Below, piece after piece: positions 8,830-16,543 of a stretch of 64,000 nucleotides of DNA. Where the stretch lies: NCBI RefSeq assembly GCF_019091085.1, contig NZ_JAGXJY010000015.1, positions 62,001 through 126,000 of the forward strand. The letters are read 5' to 3'. The notes beneath the pieces were generated by a model, which was given only the letters and a program-made list of their open reading frames with translations, was not told where the DNA came from and ran no database searches. The translations under genes and the position numbers were made by a program. The DNA comes from Mesorhizobium sp. GbtcB19 (GTDB lineage: Bacteria > Pseudomonadota > Alphaproteobacteria > Rhizobiales > Rhizobiaceae). Position 1 is the first letter of the stretch, and every line of letters starts with the position of its first letter.

Positions 8830-9600
8830 ATGACTGGACGTATCGAAGGCAAGGTGGCGGCGATCGTCGGCGCCGCGCGCGGCATCGGCAAGGGCATTGC
8901 CCAACGCTTTGCCGAGGAAGGCGCCAAACTGGTGCTCGCCGACAGCGAGGCAGAAGCCGGCAAGGCGAGCGCCGACGAGCTCGGCGCCGCTTTCATCCAT
9001 ACCGACATCTCGAAGATGGCCGACGCGGAAGCCGTCGTGGCCCTGGCGCTGAAACGCTACGGCCGCCTCGACATCATCGTCCAGAATGCCGGCATCTACC
9101 CTTGGCAGCTCATCGAGAACACCAGTCCGGACGATTGGGACCGCGTCATGGCGGTCAATTTGCGCGGCAGCTTCAACACCGCCCGCGCCGCGCTTCCGCC
9201 GATGAAGGCGCGGCAGAGCGGCCGCATGCTCTTCACCTCCTCTATCACCGGGCCGCAGGTGAGCAGTCCCGGCCACGGCCACTATTCGGCCAGCAAAGCC
9301 GGCATCAACGGCTTCATCCGCGCCGCGGCGCTGGAGTTTTCCGGCTATGGCATCACCGTCAACGGCGTCGAGCCCGGCAACATCCTGACCGAAGGCATGA
9401 AGCTGCATCGCGATGCCGCCTTCATCAAGAGCATGGAGGATGCCGTGCCGCTCGGACGCCTCGGCACGCCCCGCGACGTCGCCAACGCCTTCCTGTTCCT
9501 GGCCTCTGACGACGCCAGCTACATCACCGGCACGACGATTGTCGTCGATGGCGGCCAGCTCCTGCCGGAAGGCCAGGATTTCCGCCTGACGCCGCCGTGA
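8830..9600 (+). CDS. Short-chain dehydrogenase/reductase (SDR), classical type
   Basis: 256 aa, standard for a classical SDR. The cofactor loop is GAARGIGKGIA, the NAG motif is in VQNAGIYPW, and the catalytic residues are Ser in FTSSITG and Tyr/Lys in HYSASKAGI. The C-terminal DGGQLLPEG is typical. It probably oxidises or reduces the sugar, polyol or sugar acid imported by the adjacent ABC system, using NAD(P); specificity is not visible. It begins 13 bp after the permease and probably ends the operon. Confidence 0.9.
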   Translation: MTGRIEGKVAAIVGAARGIGKGIAQRFAEEGAKLVLADSEAEAGKASADELGAAFIHTDISKMADAEAVVALALKRYGRLDIIVQNAGIYPWQLIENTSPDDWDRVMAVNLRGSFNTARAALPPMKARQSGRMLFTSSITGPQVSSPGHGHYSASKAGINGFIRAAALEFSGYGITVNGVEPGNILTEGMKLHRDAAFIKSMEDAVPLGRLGTPRDVANAFLFLASDDASYITGTTIVVDGGQLLPEGQDFRLTPP

Positions 9601-9739
9601 TTCGCCACGGCTTCGACGACGGCCTTTCCCTGCAGGCGAGGTTGGCGACGGCCGCTCTTGCAATGGCCGGCTCGTTCATCGCCTATTCAAGCGGGCTGCG
9701 ATAGGATGTCGCTTGCTTGAATCGCATGGAGGACAAATC

Positions 9740-10282
9740 GTGTCAAAAACCCCAACTGCCTTGATCCGAATGGCGTTTACAGTCATTTGCCTCGTTGGCC
9801 TGGCTGCGGTCGCCAGCGCCCTTTTCCCCGCTACCGCCTCGGCTCAACAGCTGCGGCGATGTGCGAGTGAAGGCGGCATCTGCCGCTTGCCCTACCCGAC
9901 GCAAGTGGTTTACGGCGCCCGGGGCCGAACGACTTCCCGGTTTTTCGACCGCCGGGCCGTGCCTTGCTCAAATCGCGTTTTTGGTGACCCTGCCCCGGGC
10001 CGCGAAAAGGCTTGCTATTTCGTGGCGCGCGGTGGTGGCGACTATGGCGATGACAACGACTATGGCGACAACGATTACGGCCAGCGGCCGGACCGTGGCG
10101 AATGGGTCGCCTGCGCCAGGGAAGGCGAGTTCTGCGATTTCCGCGGCCGTGCGGTGGTCCGATTCGGCGCACGTGGCCAGTACACGCAGGACGTCTTCAG
10201 GAACGGTGTCGAGTGCAGCAACGACGCCTTCGGCGAAGACCCGGCGCCGGATGTCCAGAAGCGCTGCTACGTGAGGCAGTAG
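9740..10282 (+). CDS. Secreted protein with two copies of a Cys-rich domain, function unknown
   Basis: 180 aa from a GTG at 9740, preferred over the upstream ORF start because GGAGGA lies 6 bases before it. A Sec signal peptide ends near ATASAQ. Two homologous domains of about 50 residues follow: CASEGGIC...VVYGARG...VPCSN.VFGDPAPG..KACY and CAREGEFC...VRFGARG...VECSN.AFGEDPAP..KRCY. Each has four Cys, consistent with two disulfides. An Asp/Tyr/Gly linker (GDDNDYGDNDYG) separates them. Similar repeats occur in secreted or carbohydrate-active proteins, but I cannot name the family with certainty. Confidence 0.75.
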   Translation: MSKTPTALIRMAFTVICLVGLAAVASALFPATASAQQLRRCASEGGICRLPYPTQVVYGARGRTTSRFFDRRAVPCSNRVFGDPAPGREKACYFVARGGGDYGDDNDYGDNDYGQRPDRGEWVACAREGEFCDFRGRAVVRFGARGQYTQDVFRNGVECSNDAFGEDPAPDVQKRCYVRQ

Positions 10283-10297
10283 TCGGCTACAATGGTG

Positions 10298-10317
10298 GGG
10301 CGGTCGTTTGATCGCCC
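10298..10317 (+). terminator. Weak possible terminator after the secreted-protein gene
   Basis: A 5-bp GGGCG / CGCCC stem with a 10-base loop lies 16 bp after the preceding stop. It lacks a proper T-tract. Confidence 0.3.
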
Positions 10318-10403
10318 TACTTCCCACGCTCGGCCAATTCGGCGCCATGAACGACGAGATTGAGTTGCTTGGGACCCTCGGATTGGACCGGCATCTTGGA
10401 TCA

Positions 10404-10451
10404 TGGTGGGCGATGACGGGCTCGAACCGCCGACATCTTCGGTGTAAACGA
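10404..10451. other. attL: 48-bp core repeat (displaced 3' end of tRNA-Val)
   Basis: Identical over 48 bp to 59022-59069. It is the original host 3' portion of tRNA-Val left behind after integration. Identity stops sharply at both sides (A versus C before, G versus A after). Confidence 0.95.
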
Positions 10452-10461
10452 GCGTTCAAAC

Positions 10462-10490
10462 CCCGGAAACCGCGCAATTCCGGGCTTTTT
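10462..10490 (+). terminator. Rho-independent terminator just inside attL
   Basis: 7-bp stem CCCGGAA / TTCCGGG with a 9-base loop, followed by CTTTTT. It reads rightward and lies 10 bp inside the phage. In the excised circle it would sit directly downstream of the integrase gene and attP, so it may end the integrase transcript (inference). Confidence 0.75.
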
Positions 10491-10531
10491 CATGCCGTCT
10501 GCGCCCGCCTATTCCCGCCGAAACTGGGCGC

Positions 10532-10828
10532 TTATGGGTCGTATCTCGGCGGTTTCTGGGCGCTGCCCTTGCGCCATGCAGGCACGATGTCGCCGCGCGG
10601 GCTGGTGTCCGGCGTGTAGATCAGGCCGACGTCGATGCCGCCGCATCGGGCGCATTTGAGTTTCGGCCGCACATCCCATTCCATCGCCGGCGCGTCGGGA
10701 CCGAAGCGGGCGCGCTGCTCGGCCAGGTCGAGCTTGCGGCTATGGTTGCAGGCCGGGTTGTGGCAAAACGCCGTCACCGTCATGCGGGCGTCGATGAGGC
10801 TCTGCCAGGTCCAGTGCTTGCCGATCAT
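10532..10828 (-). CDS. Hypothetical small protein with zinc-ribbon-like cysteines
   Basis: 98 aa. Two cysteine pairs (CHNPACNH near residue 22 and KCARCG near 60) suggest a zinc ribbon. It is the outermost phage gene at the attL end, a usual place for accessory genes, and is transcribed toward attL. No enzymatic motif is visible and no function is proposed. Confidence 0.55.
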   Translation of the reverse strand: MIGKHWTWQSLIDARMTVTAFCHNPACNHSRKLDLAEQRARFGPDAPAMEWDVRPKLKCARCGGIDVGLIYTPDTSPRGDIVPAWRKGSAQKPPRYDP

Positions 10829-10885
10829 GCCGCGCTATCTAGCGCACGGCCTTGACGCGCGCCAGCGCCGCGCCAGAATCAAACT

Positions 10886-11173
10886 ATGGCAAGGGGCATC
10901 AAGGTCGGCGATCAGGTCGCGATCACGGCGACGGTGCGCCGGCGCGTGACCGAGGATCACATCAGCCTGTCGGTTCCGTCCTACGGCTTTCCCTATTCGA
11001 TCCGGGACAGCAAGTCGAAGGTGAAGAAGGGTCAGCCCTGGGAGCTCACAGGCGATGTCGTGCATGTCGACGAAGGCCGGGCGACCGTCAATCTCGGCGT
11101 TCCGGTCACGGTCGACGCGGACAAGCTCCGCCTGGTGATCTCCTACAAGCCGCCGGTCGACAAGCCGACCTGA
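10886..11173 (+). CDS. Hypothetical protein, beta-rich
   Basis: 95 aa. The sequence alternates short beta-strand-like stretches (KVGDQVAITATVRRR, DHISLSVPSYGFP, RATVNLGVPVTVDADKLRLV), which could be an SH3/OB-like barrel. It is opposite in direction to the flanking phage genes, as expected of an accessory (moron) gene. Family not recognised. Confidence 0.5.
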   Translation: MARGIKVGDQVAITATVRRRVTEDHISLSVPSYGFPYSIRDSKSKVKKGQPWELTGDVVHVDEGRATVNLGVPVTVDADKLRLVISYKPPVDKPT

Positions 11174-11177
11174 ACAT

Positions 11178-11378
11178 TTATGCGTCGCCACGTTCGCGAA
11201 AAATAATGCAGCTCCAGTCCGAGTTCCGCTCTTCCTCGAACATCCGGCACCGGCCCACGTTCGGATTTGCGGACTGCTCCCAGTGCTCGCAGTTCAGGCA
11301 GCAGGCGCCGGGCGGGTGGTAGTGCGGGATCAGCGCTGCGTTGGGGACGGCAGGCAGCGCCGTTTCAAGGCGAGACAT
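11178..11378 (-). CDS. Hypothetical small Cys-rich protein
   Basis: 66 aa. Cysteines in CCLNCEHWEQ, GRCRMFEEE and DWSCIIF suggest a metal-binding site of CxxC...C...C type. It is convergent with the + strand gene ending 4 bp away. Function unknown. Confidence 0.5.
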   Translation of the reverse strand: MSRLETALPAVPNAALIPHYHPPGACCLNCEHWEQSANPNVGRCRMFEEERNSDWSCIIFRERGDA

Positions 11379-11410
11379 CGGCTGCAGGACTTTCGCTGAG
11401 CGCTCGGAAA

Positions 11411-11941
11411 CTACGGATCAGGTGTCAACGGTGCTACCGATGCCGGCGCCGGCGTGATCATGAAGCGGATCGGCGGAGCATCCACAACGATCGGATAAGC
11501 CAGCTTCTGCAGCATGCCGCATGTATAGGTGAAGCGCGCGTCGTATCGTGCCGGGCCGACGGACGCCGCCAACGGAACCGTGATGGATCTGTGGTAGGTC
11601 TCGCGTCCTTCCGGCGGATAGCCTTCGATCAAGGCCTGCCTCCCCACGGTGTAGGTCGAGGGGACGTGAATGTTTCCGTCGACATCGGTGATGTAGCGCT
11701 CGACGGAAGCCGTGCAGAGCCTATTCTGGACGACCGTATAGCGGACGTCGAGCACGCCGCCCTGTGGAACTTCTGGGGTCAAGGCTTCGGCATTCTCGAA
11801 GACCGTCGGCGGGTCCCGGTCCAGCGCTGAAGAGATCATGCTGGCAAGGCCAACCCCGGCAAGGCCGGCGATGACGAACACAATGCCGGCCGCCATGTCG
11901 ACCTTGCGCCAGAAGGCGTCCCACGACCGCCTGAAGATCAC
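11411..11941 (-). CDS. Hypothetical membrane-anchored protein
   Basis: 176 aa from a GTG at 11941 that overlaps the preceding stop (GTGA). The open frame continues upstream, but that part only shadows the neighbouring gene. One N-terminal membrane segment (AAGIVFVIAGLAGVGLASMI, about residues 17-38) is followed by a region of roughly 130 residues likely to be periplasmic, with Cys in RLCTASVERY and FTYTCGM. It is the last gene of the lysis-proximal operon. Function unknown; surface exclusion or lysis control are possible. Confidence 0.55.
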   Translation of the reverse strand: MIFRRSWDAFWRKVDMAAGIVFVIAGLAGVGLASMISSALDRDPPTVFENAEALTPEVPQGGVLDVRYTVVQNRLCTASVERYITDVDGNIHVPSTYTVGRQALIEGYPPEGRETYHRSITVPLAASVGPARYDARFTYTCGMLQKLAYPIVVDAPPIRFMITPAPASVAPLTPDP

Positions 11942-12264
11942 TGCTTGCCCCCGGAGGTGAAGTAAGACATCACCTGGTTGATCGCCACCAGGGTGCCCGC
12001 CACCAACAGCAATATCTTGGTCGCGAACTTGGCGATCCATGACACCTTGGTCCAGAGCTCGACGATCTGGAACCCCGCCTGGAACTTGTCCTTTTCGAGC
12101 GCGAGAAACTTGTCGAGACGATCGCGCTTTTCCTTCGGCAGGTGTCCGGCCCAGATCAACGCCATTCGTTCTTCCGTGGTCAATCTGTCGAGCCATCCGA
12201 TGGTCTCCGGGTCCAGATCGAGGAGCCGGCGCGGCAATTGTCGCTCATTGTCGTCATGCTCCAT
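11938..12264 (-). CDS. Hypothetical protein with C-terminal membrane segment
   Basis: 108 aa from the ATG at 12264 (GGTGAA about 5-10 bases upstream); a longer frame reaches 12390 but shadows Rz1. Charged helical N-terminal region (LDRLTTEERMALIWAGHL...KRDRLDKFLALEKDKF), then one hydrophobic helix (FATKILLLVAGTLVAINQVM). Placement beside Rz/Rz1 suggests a lysis-associated or holin-like role, but homology is not recognised. Confidence 0.55.
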   Translation of the reverse strand: MEHDDNERQLPRRLLDLDPETIGWLDRLTTEERMALIWAGHLPKEKRDRLDKFLALEKDKFQAGFQIVELWTKVSWIAKFATKILLLVAGTLVAINQVMSYFTSGGKQ

Positions 12265-12305
12265 CAATCGTTCACCCCGCCCCATGCACTGCTGCTGCGA
12301 TGCTG

Positions 12306-12572
12306 CTATTTCACCAGCGCCTTGATGGTTGCCGCCTTGGCGTGGTTCTTCCGCCGGCAGTCGCCGAGCGTAGCCCGGTCCTTCGCCCAAAGCCGATTGG
12401 TCTCATCGGGCACCAGGTCGCGGTCAGGGATGTCCGCGACCGTTCCGCACTCCGCCAGCACCGACGGATCGACATGCGGCTTCGGCGGCTCAACGACCAA
12501 TGGTGTTGAGCTGTGTTGACACCCCGCGAGGAGTGGAAACGCAAGCAGGCTGGCCTTCAGAAGGTTTCGCAT
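12306..12572 (-). CDS. Rz1-like outer-membrane spanin lipoprotein, partly overlapping Rz
   Basis: 88 aa from the ATG at 12572 (an alternative lies at 12590). A lipoprotein signal (MRNLLKASLLAFPLLAGC) ends in the lipobox LAGC. A short Pro-containing mature segment (VVEPPKPHVDPS) follows. It starts inside the 3' end of the coiled-coil gene in another frame, overlapping by 83 bp, which is the classic Rz/Rz1 arrangement. The outer-membrane spanin pairs with Rz to fuse inner and outer membranes at lysis. Confidence 0.75.
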   Translation of the reverse strand: MRNLLKASLLAFPLLAGCQHSSTPLVVEPPKPHVDPSVLAECGTVADIPDRDLVPDETNRLWAKDRATLGDCRRKNHAKAATIKALVK

Positions 12573-12894
12573 TGGCCCTCTCTTTCGCAAGCTCGTCCTC
12601 GAGCGCGGTTATCTTCACGGCGTCGGTATCCTGCTGGTCGATATAGTCCTTGGCCGCGGCGTCGATGTCGGCCTGCCTGGTCTTCGCCTCCGCCTCCTGC
12701 GCGATGCGGGCCAGGCGCATCCTGTCCTGCCAGTCGGCGCGCTCATGAGCTTCACCGACCGCATAGCCCTGATTGAATTTGTGGGCGCTCCAGCCCCAGA
12801 CAGCCCCGCCAGCGATCGCGGCGGCACCGCCGTAGACAATCAGGCTGGCGGCAAGCGTCTGCACGCCCAGCAGCCTCGCTACGAGCGCTATCAT
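12490..12894 (-). CDS. Rz-like inner-membrane spanin
   Basis: 134 aa from the ATG at 12894, which overlaps the preceding stop (ATGA). One N-terminal membrane segment (LAASLIVYGGAAAIAGGAVW) is followed by a long charged coiled coil (residues ~45-110; AHERADWQDRMRLARIAQEA) that would span the periplasm. With the overlapping lipoprotein gene this makes a two-component spanin for the last step of lysis. Confidence 0.75.
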   Translation of the reverse strand: MIALVARLLGVQTLAASLIVYGGAAAIAGGAVWGWSAHKFNQGYAVGEAHERADWQDRMRLARIAQEAEAKTRQADIDAAAKDYIDQQDTDAVKITALEDELAKERANAKPSEGQPACVSTPRGVSTQLNTIGR

Positions 12895-13007
12895 GCCCAC
12901 ACCATGTAGAGACCGAGCGCCAGGATCAGCAGCACGACGAATGGCGCGGCCCAAGCCCAGGCGGCCTTAAGCCGATCGGCGAGGTAGATCACCCAGGTCT
13001 TGCCCAT
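12891..13007 (-). CDS. 38-aa single-span membrane peptide in lysis cassette
   Basis: A very short gene coupled at both ends: its ATG overlaps the preceding stop (TGATG at 13009-13005) and its TGA overlaps the Rz start (ATGA). The product has a basic/aromatic start (MGKTWVIYLADRLKAAWAW) and one membrane helix (APFVVLLILALGLYMVWA). Tight spacing argues that it is real. It could be a holin, antiholin or holin regulator. Confidence 0.55.
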   Translation of the reverse strand: MGKTWVIYLADRLKAAWAWAAPFVVLLILALGLYMVWA

Positions 13008-13366
13008 CACGGTTGTTCTCCAGGTGGCGGTGGCATTGCCGGGCCGGTCGGCATCTCCGGCGGGACGACGGTGCGGGCCTGATAAACCTCTGTCGAGATC
13101 CCGCCGCCCATGCCGCCCATCTGGCCACCGATGTTGGTCAGGCTGCCCTTGTCGTCCCATACGGCGCCGAAGACGTAGGAGCCGATGACGGACGCCATCA
13201 GCAGCAGCAGGCCGTTCACCGCGGTTTCGGAAAGCTGGATCGGCCGGCCAAGGATCGAGAGGTAGGTCACCATCCCGCCGCACCAGAGCAGCGTGGCAAT
13301 GATGATCCTGCGCCTCATCGTCCATGAGGAGCCGAGCGGGTTGCGCCTCGACATCAGTCGACCCAT
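13007..13366 (-). CDS. Putative holin-like membrane protein
   Basis: 119 aa. Two hydrophobic helices (IIIATLLWCGGMVTYLSIL and AVNGLLLLMASVIGSYVFG) are followed by a Gly/Met/Pro-rich tail (QMGGMGGGIS...PAMPPPPGEQP). Position directly after the endolysin and before the spanins fits a holin, the timed pore former. The start at 13366 has GAAGG upstream; 13354, overlapping the endolysin stop, is possible. Assigned from position and topology, not sequence family. Confidence 0.6.
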   Translation of the reverse strand: MGRLMSRRNPLGSSWTMRRRIIIATLLWCGGMVTYLSILGRPIQLSETAVNGLLLLMASVIGSYVFGAVWDDKGSLTNIGGQMGGMGGGISTEVYQARTVVPPEMPTGPAMPPPPGEQP

Positions 13367-13845
13367 TCAGCCTTCAGCGCTTCGTCATAGTGCTGCGCGA
13401 TGACGGCGATCTCCTGCGCCCTGTCCACGCCGTTGATGATGCGGCGGGCATTGACGAAGTCGGAATGCTGCAGGTCGATGAAGTCGTTGAGGTCGCGGCC
13501 GGTGAACCAGCCTTCCCGCATGCCGGTGACGGCGATCTTCGCCGCAATGGCAGGATTCAGCGCCAGCGCCGGGTTCTGATGCACCGGCGAGCCGGTCTCG
13601 GCCTCGGCGCGCTGGTAGTTCTTCTCCCAGGTGAGCTGGACGAAGCCGCGCCCATACCAGGGGTAATAGCGAAGGTTGTTGCGGCGCCAGTTCTCCGAGA
13701 GCCAGTAGGCCTCGACCACCGGCTGCATGGTGTGCGCGGTCTCCCAGAAGGCCGTTGCCAGCACATAGGCGCACTGGTTTCGCAGCAGGCCCTGCGCGCG
13801 GCACTCGTTGATGAGCATGCGGGTGCAGCCAAGGTTCAGATCCAT
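13354..13845 (-). CDS. Phage endolysin, chitinase class I (GH19)-like
   Basis: 163 aa. It matches GH19-like phage lysozymes: ATAFWETAHTMQPVVEAYW carries the first catalytic Glu (WETAH), and YYPWYGRGFVQLTWEKNY is the family signature. Only the catalytic domain is present, with no signal peptide, so it needs a holin to reach the peptidoglycan. First gene of the lysis cassette. Confidence 0.85.
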   Translation of the reverse strand: MDLNLGCTRMLINECRAQGLLRNQCAYVLATAFWETAHTMQPVVEAYWLSENWRRNNLRYYPWYGRGFVQLTWEKNYQRAEAETGSPVHQNPALALNPAIAAKIAVTGMREGWFTGRDLNDFIDLQHSDFVNARRIINGVDRAQEIAVIAQHYDEALKAEWVD

Positions 13846-13888
13846 GGCGGTTCCTTCCGTGATCGGGGATGTTGCTGATTTTTGGAGA

Positions 13889-14542
13889 TCAGGCCGTCAG
13901 CGCCGGCAGTCCGCCTGCCCCGACCGGCGGGATCAGATCGAACGTGCGGATATAAACGGCGTCGTAGCTTTCGCGCGGCGACGGCAGGCCGCCCCAGGTC
14001 GCGACGACCATGGGATTGAGCGTGGTGTTGGCCGATCCGTCGATGCTGGCATCGCTGCCGTCGGTCGACACGGCAAGCAGCAGATTTGTGCGGGTGAAGG
14101 CCGCCTTATGAACGCCGCTGCGAAACTCGCCGTCATTGGAGGCATTGCGGATCGAAAAGCCGATGTCGCCCGCCTGCATCGATGTATAGACGTCGAGATA
14201 GATCGAGTGGTTGATGACATCCTCGTCGCAGACGAAGACCAGTTCGGCAAGCGTGCCGATGGTCACCTTCTCGAACTCGACGATCACCGTCCAGCCGGCG
14301 ACGACCATGTCGGCGAGCAGATCGCCCAGCATCAGCACCGAACCGTCGGTGTCGTTGTCGAGGATCTCCAGCCCATTTACCCCGACACGCTCCGGCTTGT
14401 CGCAGATATCGGACAGCGCGACCGGCGACCCGTTCTTGAGATAGGTCCCGGTCAGGAAGTTCAGGCTCCACGAATTGGTGATCGCGGGACCGGAATCGGA
14501 GGTCCGGCGGCCAAGAGGCTGCGCAGCAACGCCGGGAATCAT
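13889..14542 (-). CDS. Hypothetical phage tail-region protein
   Basis: 217 aa from the ATG at 14542 overlapping the preceding stop. It may hold a lectin-like jelly roll (SWSLNFLTGTYL near the N-terminus, VIVEFEKV, AVYIRTFDLIPPV at the end), as in some distal tail proteins; this is a weak impression. Last structural gene before lysis, where tail-fibre-associated proteins usually lie. Confidence 0.55.
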   Translation of the reverse strand: MIPGVAAQPLGRRTSDSGPAITNSWSLNFLTGTYLKNGSPVALSDICDKPERVGVNGLEILDNDTDGSVLMLGDLLADMVVAGWTVIVEFEKVTIGTLAELVFVCDEDVINHSIYLDVYTSMQAGDIGFSIRNASNDGEFRSGVHKAAFTRTNLLLAVSTDGSDASIDGSANTTLNPMVVATWGGLPSPRESYDAVYIRTFDLIPPVGAGGLPALTA

Positions 14543-15435
14543 GCGGTTGTGTCCTCGCGTTCGGTCAGTATCCACAGGCTGCCAGGCGTGACGGGCGCCA
14601 CCGTGTCGGCATCGGGCACGAAGGCGGCGCCGATGCCGCGATAGGTCTTGCCCTTGCGGGTAACGCGCACGCCGGAAACATCGATCGCCAGCGGCGAAAA
14701 GACGTAGTCCATGAAATCGCCGGCCTCGGTCCAGTTCTGGGTGACGCCGTATTTGCAGTAGTAGATGCCGAGCGAATAGGGATCGCGGCCGATCGTGCCG
14801 TCATTGCCGCCGAAGAAGCCGGTGCCCTGCAGCGGCGCATCGGTGAAGGTCGTGCCGCGCATCTGCAGCGTGGCGCTGGCAACGCTGTGGAATTTCTCGC
14901 TCGGATCGCGCGTCGGCACCGAGATCGGCAGCGCCTCGCCGCCGACCGGCTGATATTCGGCGCGCGGCCACCAGCTGAAGATCGAATGGCTGGTGACCAG
15001 CGCGCATAGCACCACGGTCCAGGGTGCCAGCGAATAGGCATGCGGCAACTCCGGCAGGCCGGTCACTTCGTCCAGTGTCGTCTCGTGCCAGGTGTCGTCG
15101 TTCTTGCGCAGCCTGTAGCAGCCATAGCCATGGCCGGGCGTCTCTCGTCCGGCATATTCATACTGGAAGCCGGTGATGAAGTTCACCGCGTTGGGCGTCT
15201 CGGGGTCGGCGTTGAGGGGCGATTCCTCGGCGACCGCCGTCCAGTCCCACGGCTGCTCACCACTGACCGTCTCACCATCGGCATGGCCGGGATAGGGATA
15301 GTCCTTCACCACCGAGCGCCGCACGATGTCGAGCCGCAGCGCGATGTAGCGGTCGGCGTTCCAATGCACCTCGACGATGCGACGGAACGGGTCATGGATG
15401 ACTGGCCGCGCGACGGAACCGTAGGCGTCGGCCAT
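14539..15435 (-). CDS. Hypothetical phage tail-region protein
   Basis: 298 aa, family not recognised. It is rich in aromatic and acidic residues with no catalytic motif. Position between a fibre-like gene and the lysis genes, with 4-bp overlap downstream and 1-bp overlap upstream, marks it as part of the tail operon, possibly a tail-tip or receptor-contact component. Confidence 0.6.
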   Translation of the reverse strand: MADAYGSVARPVIHDPFRRIVEVHWNADRYIALRLDIVRRSVVKDYPYPGHADGETVSGEQPWDWTAVAEESPLNADPETPNAVNFITGFQYEYAGRETPGHGYGCYRLRKNDDTWHETTLDEVTGLPELPHAYSLAPWTVVLCALVTSHSIFSWWPRAEYQPVGGEALPISVPTRDPSEKFHSVASATLQMRGTTFTDAPLQGTGFFGGNDGTIGRDPYSLGIYYCKYGVTQNWTEAGDFMDYVFSPLAIDVSGVRVTRKGKTYRGIGAAFVPDADTVAPVTPGSLWILTEREDTTA

Positions 15436-15998
15436 CAGGCGGTGACGTCCTCAGCCGGACGACCGATTAGATCCCAGACGCCGTCCTCGACGAATTTCGC
15501 CCAGACGACCGAGCCGCGGCCGCCGGTGCGGTTGAGAAAGCCTTCCAGCCCATTGACGATGACGTCGGTCGAATCGGGGAAGATCAGCGCGCCATTCCCG
15601 ACCTGTCGGAAGGCCACCTCGAAGCCGGCGCTCGCCGTCACCGGCAGGATGATCGTCACGTCGTCCGAACCGTCATAGCGCCAGTAGCGGTTGAAATCGC
15701 TGCTGCCGACCACATAGACGCCGTCGGTCGGCACATCGAGCACGCCCGGCACCGAAGGCCGGAAATTCGCCTGCGGCAGGGTGAAGGGGCCGAAGAACGA
15801 ACCATCCTCCAGCCAGATCGTCATCTGGGTGCCGTCGACCTCGATGTTCGAGATGTTGAGCGGCGCCGGAATGTCGGCGATGATGGCGGCAATGCGCTGG
15901 GCGAGCTCCCAGATATTGCCGTCGCCCTCGGTCGAGAGCAGGCGGGAGCCTTTGCCGGCACCCCACGGGCCGTCAGTGCGGAAGGTCAGCGCGGCCAT
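15435..15998 (-). CDS. Putative tail fibre / appendage protein
   Basis: 187 aa. Beta-rich sequence with IEVDGTQMTIWLEDGSFFGPF and a C-terminal domain (VTIILPVTASAGFEVAFRQV...IFPDSTDVIVNGLEGF) that resembles the terminal domains of phage tail-spike or fibre proteins. Its stop overlaps the next gene start. Function inferred from position and composition. Confidence 0.6.
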   Translation of the reverse strand: MAALTFRTDGPWGAGKGSRLLSTEGDGNIWELAQRIAAIIADIPAPLNISNIEVDGTQMTIWLEDGSFFGPFTLPQANFRPSVPGVLDVPTDGVYVVGSSDFNRYWRYDGSDDVTIILPVTASAGFEVAFRQVGNGALIFPDSTDVIVNGLEGFLNRTGGRGSVVWAKFVEDGVWDLIGRPAEDVTA

Positions 15999-16007
15999 TC
16001 GCGGTTC

Positions 16008-16457
16008 CTATTTCGAGAGTTCTTTGGCTGATTTGAAATTCAGCGCGATGTAACGGCCATCGTCGCGACCGATGAAGATGACGCGCAGCACGTTGTCATC
16101 CATGACGTACTGCTCGGGATCATCCGGATTTTCGACCCGGTTCGTCTCCCACGACCGACAGTATTCGTCATACTCGACGATGTGGACTTCCTTCGGCTCG
16201 TCGTCCGGGTTGTTGTCGTCGGGCGGGAAGTTGTAGTGGACGCCGGGATTGGTCTTCTTTTCCGGCTGGGTCACGGTGAAGCTGGACGGACCCCCGATCG
16301 AGAAATCGGCATCGCCGGAATTGTCGACCGGCGGCACGCGCGCCAATGCTTCCTGCAGCACGCGCTCACCCGCCGACGGCCGCGTGATCGATTCGAACTT
16401 GATGACGCCGCGACCGCGGCGCAGATCGATGACGATGTTGGTACCAAGCGAGACCAT
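16008..16457 (-). CDS. Hypothetical phage tail-region protein
   Basis: 149 aa, acidic (PPDDNNPDDEPKEVHIVEYDEY), family not recognised. It sits in the tail operon between the 588-aa baseplate-like gene and the fibre-like gene. The ATG at 16457 immediately follows a 29-codon frame derived from a repeat. Confidence 0.55.
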   Translation of the reverse strand: MVSLGTNIVIDLRRGRGVIKFESITRPSAGERVLQEALARVPPVDNSGDADFSIGGPSSFTVTQPEKKTNPGVHYNFPPDDNNPDDEPKEVHIVEYDEYCRSWETNRVENPDDPEQYVMDDNVLRVIFIGRDDGRYIALNFKSAKELSK

Positions 16458-16460
16458 TTA

Positions 16461-16530
16461 ATCTGCCTCACGCGCCGCAGGCGCTCCGGCGGGGCGGCGC
16501 AAAGGCGCCGACGCCCGGTCGGGCTTGCGG
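16461..16530. repeat. GC-rich in-frame repeat element, copy A
   Basis: Very similar to 43986-44075 within the primase gene. Here it yields a 29-codon frame (16458-16547) encoding ...RKPDRASAP...RPAGAPAAREAD, whose ATG and TAA abut the neighbouring genes. Because the peptide is essentially the translated repeat, I treat it as an inserted element rather than a gene. Confidence 0.6.
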
Positions 16531-16543
16531 ACAGTCGTCCGTT

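Noticed and set aside
10308..10619. ORF on + strand across attL (translation starting MIALLPTLGQ...)
   Set aside because: It reads through the tRNA-derived core repeat and a terminator; typical false ORF at att sites.
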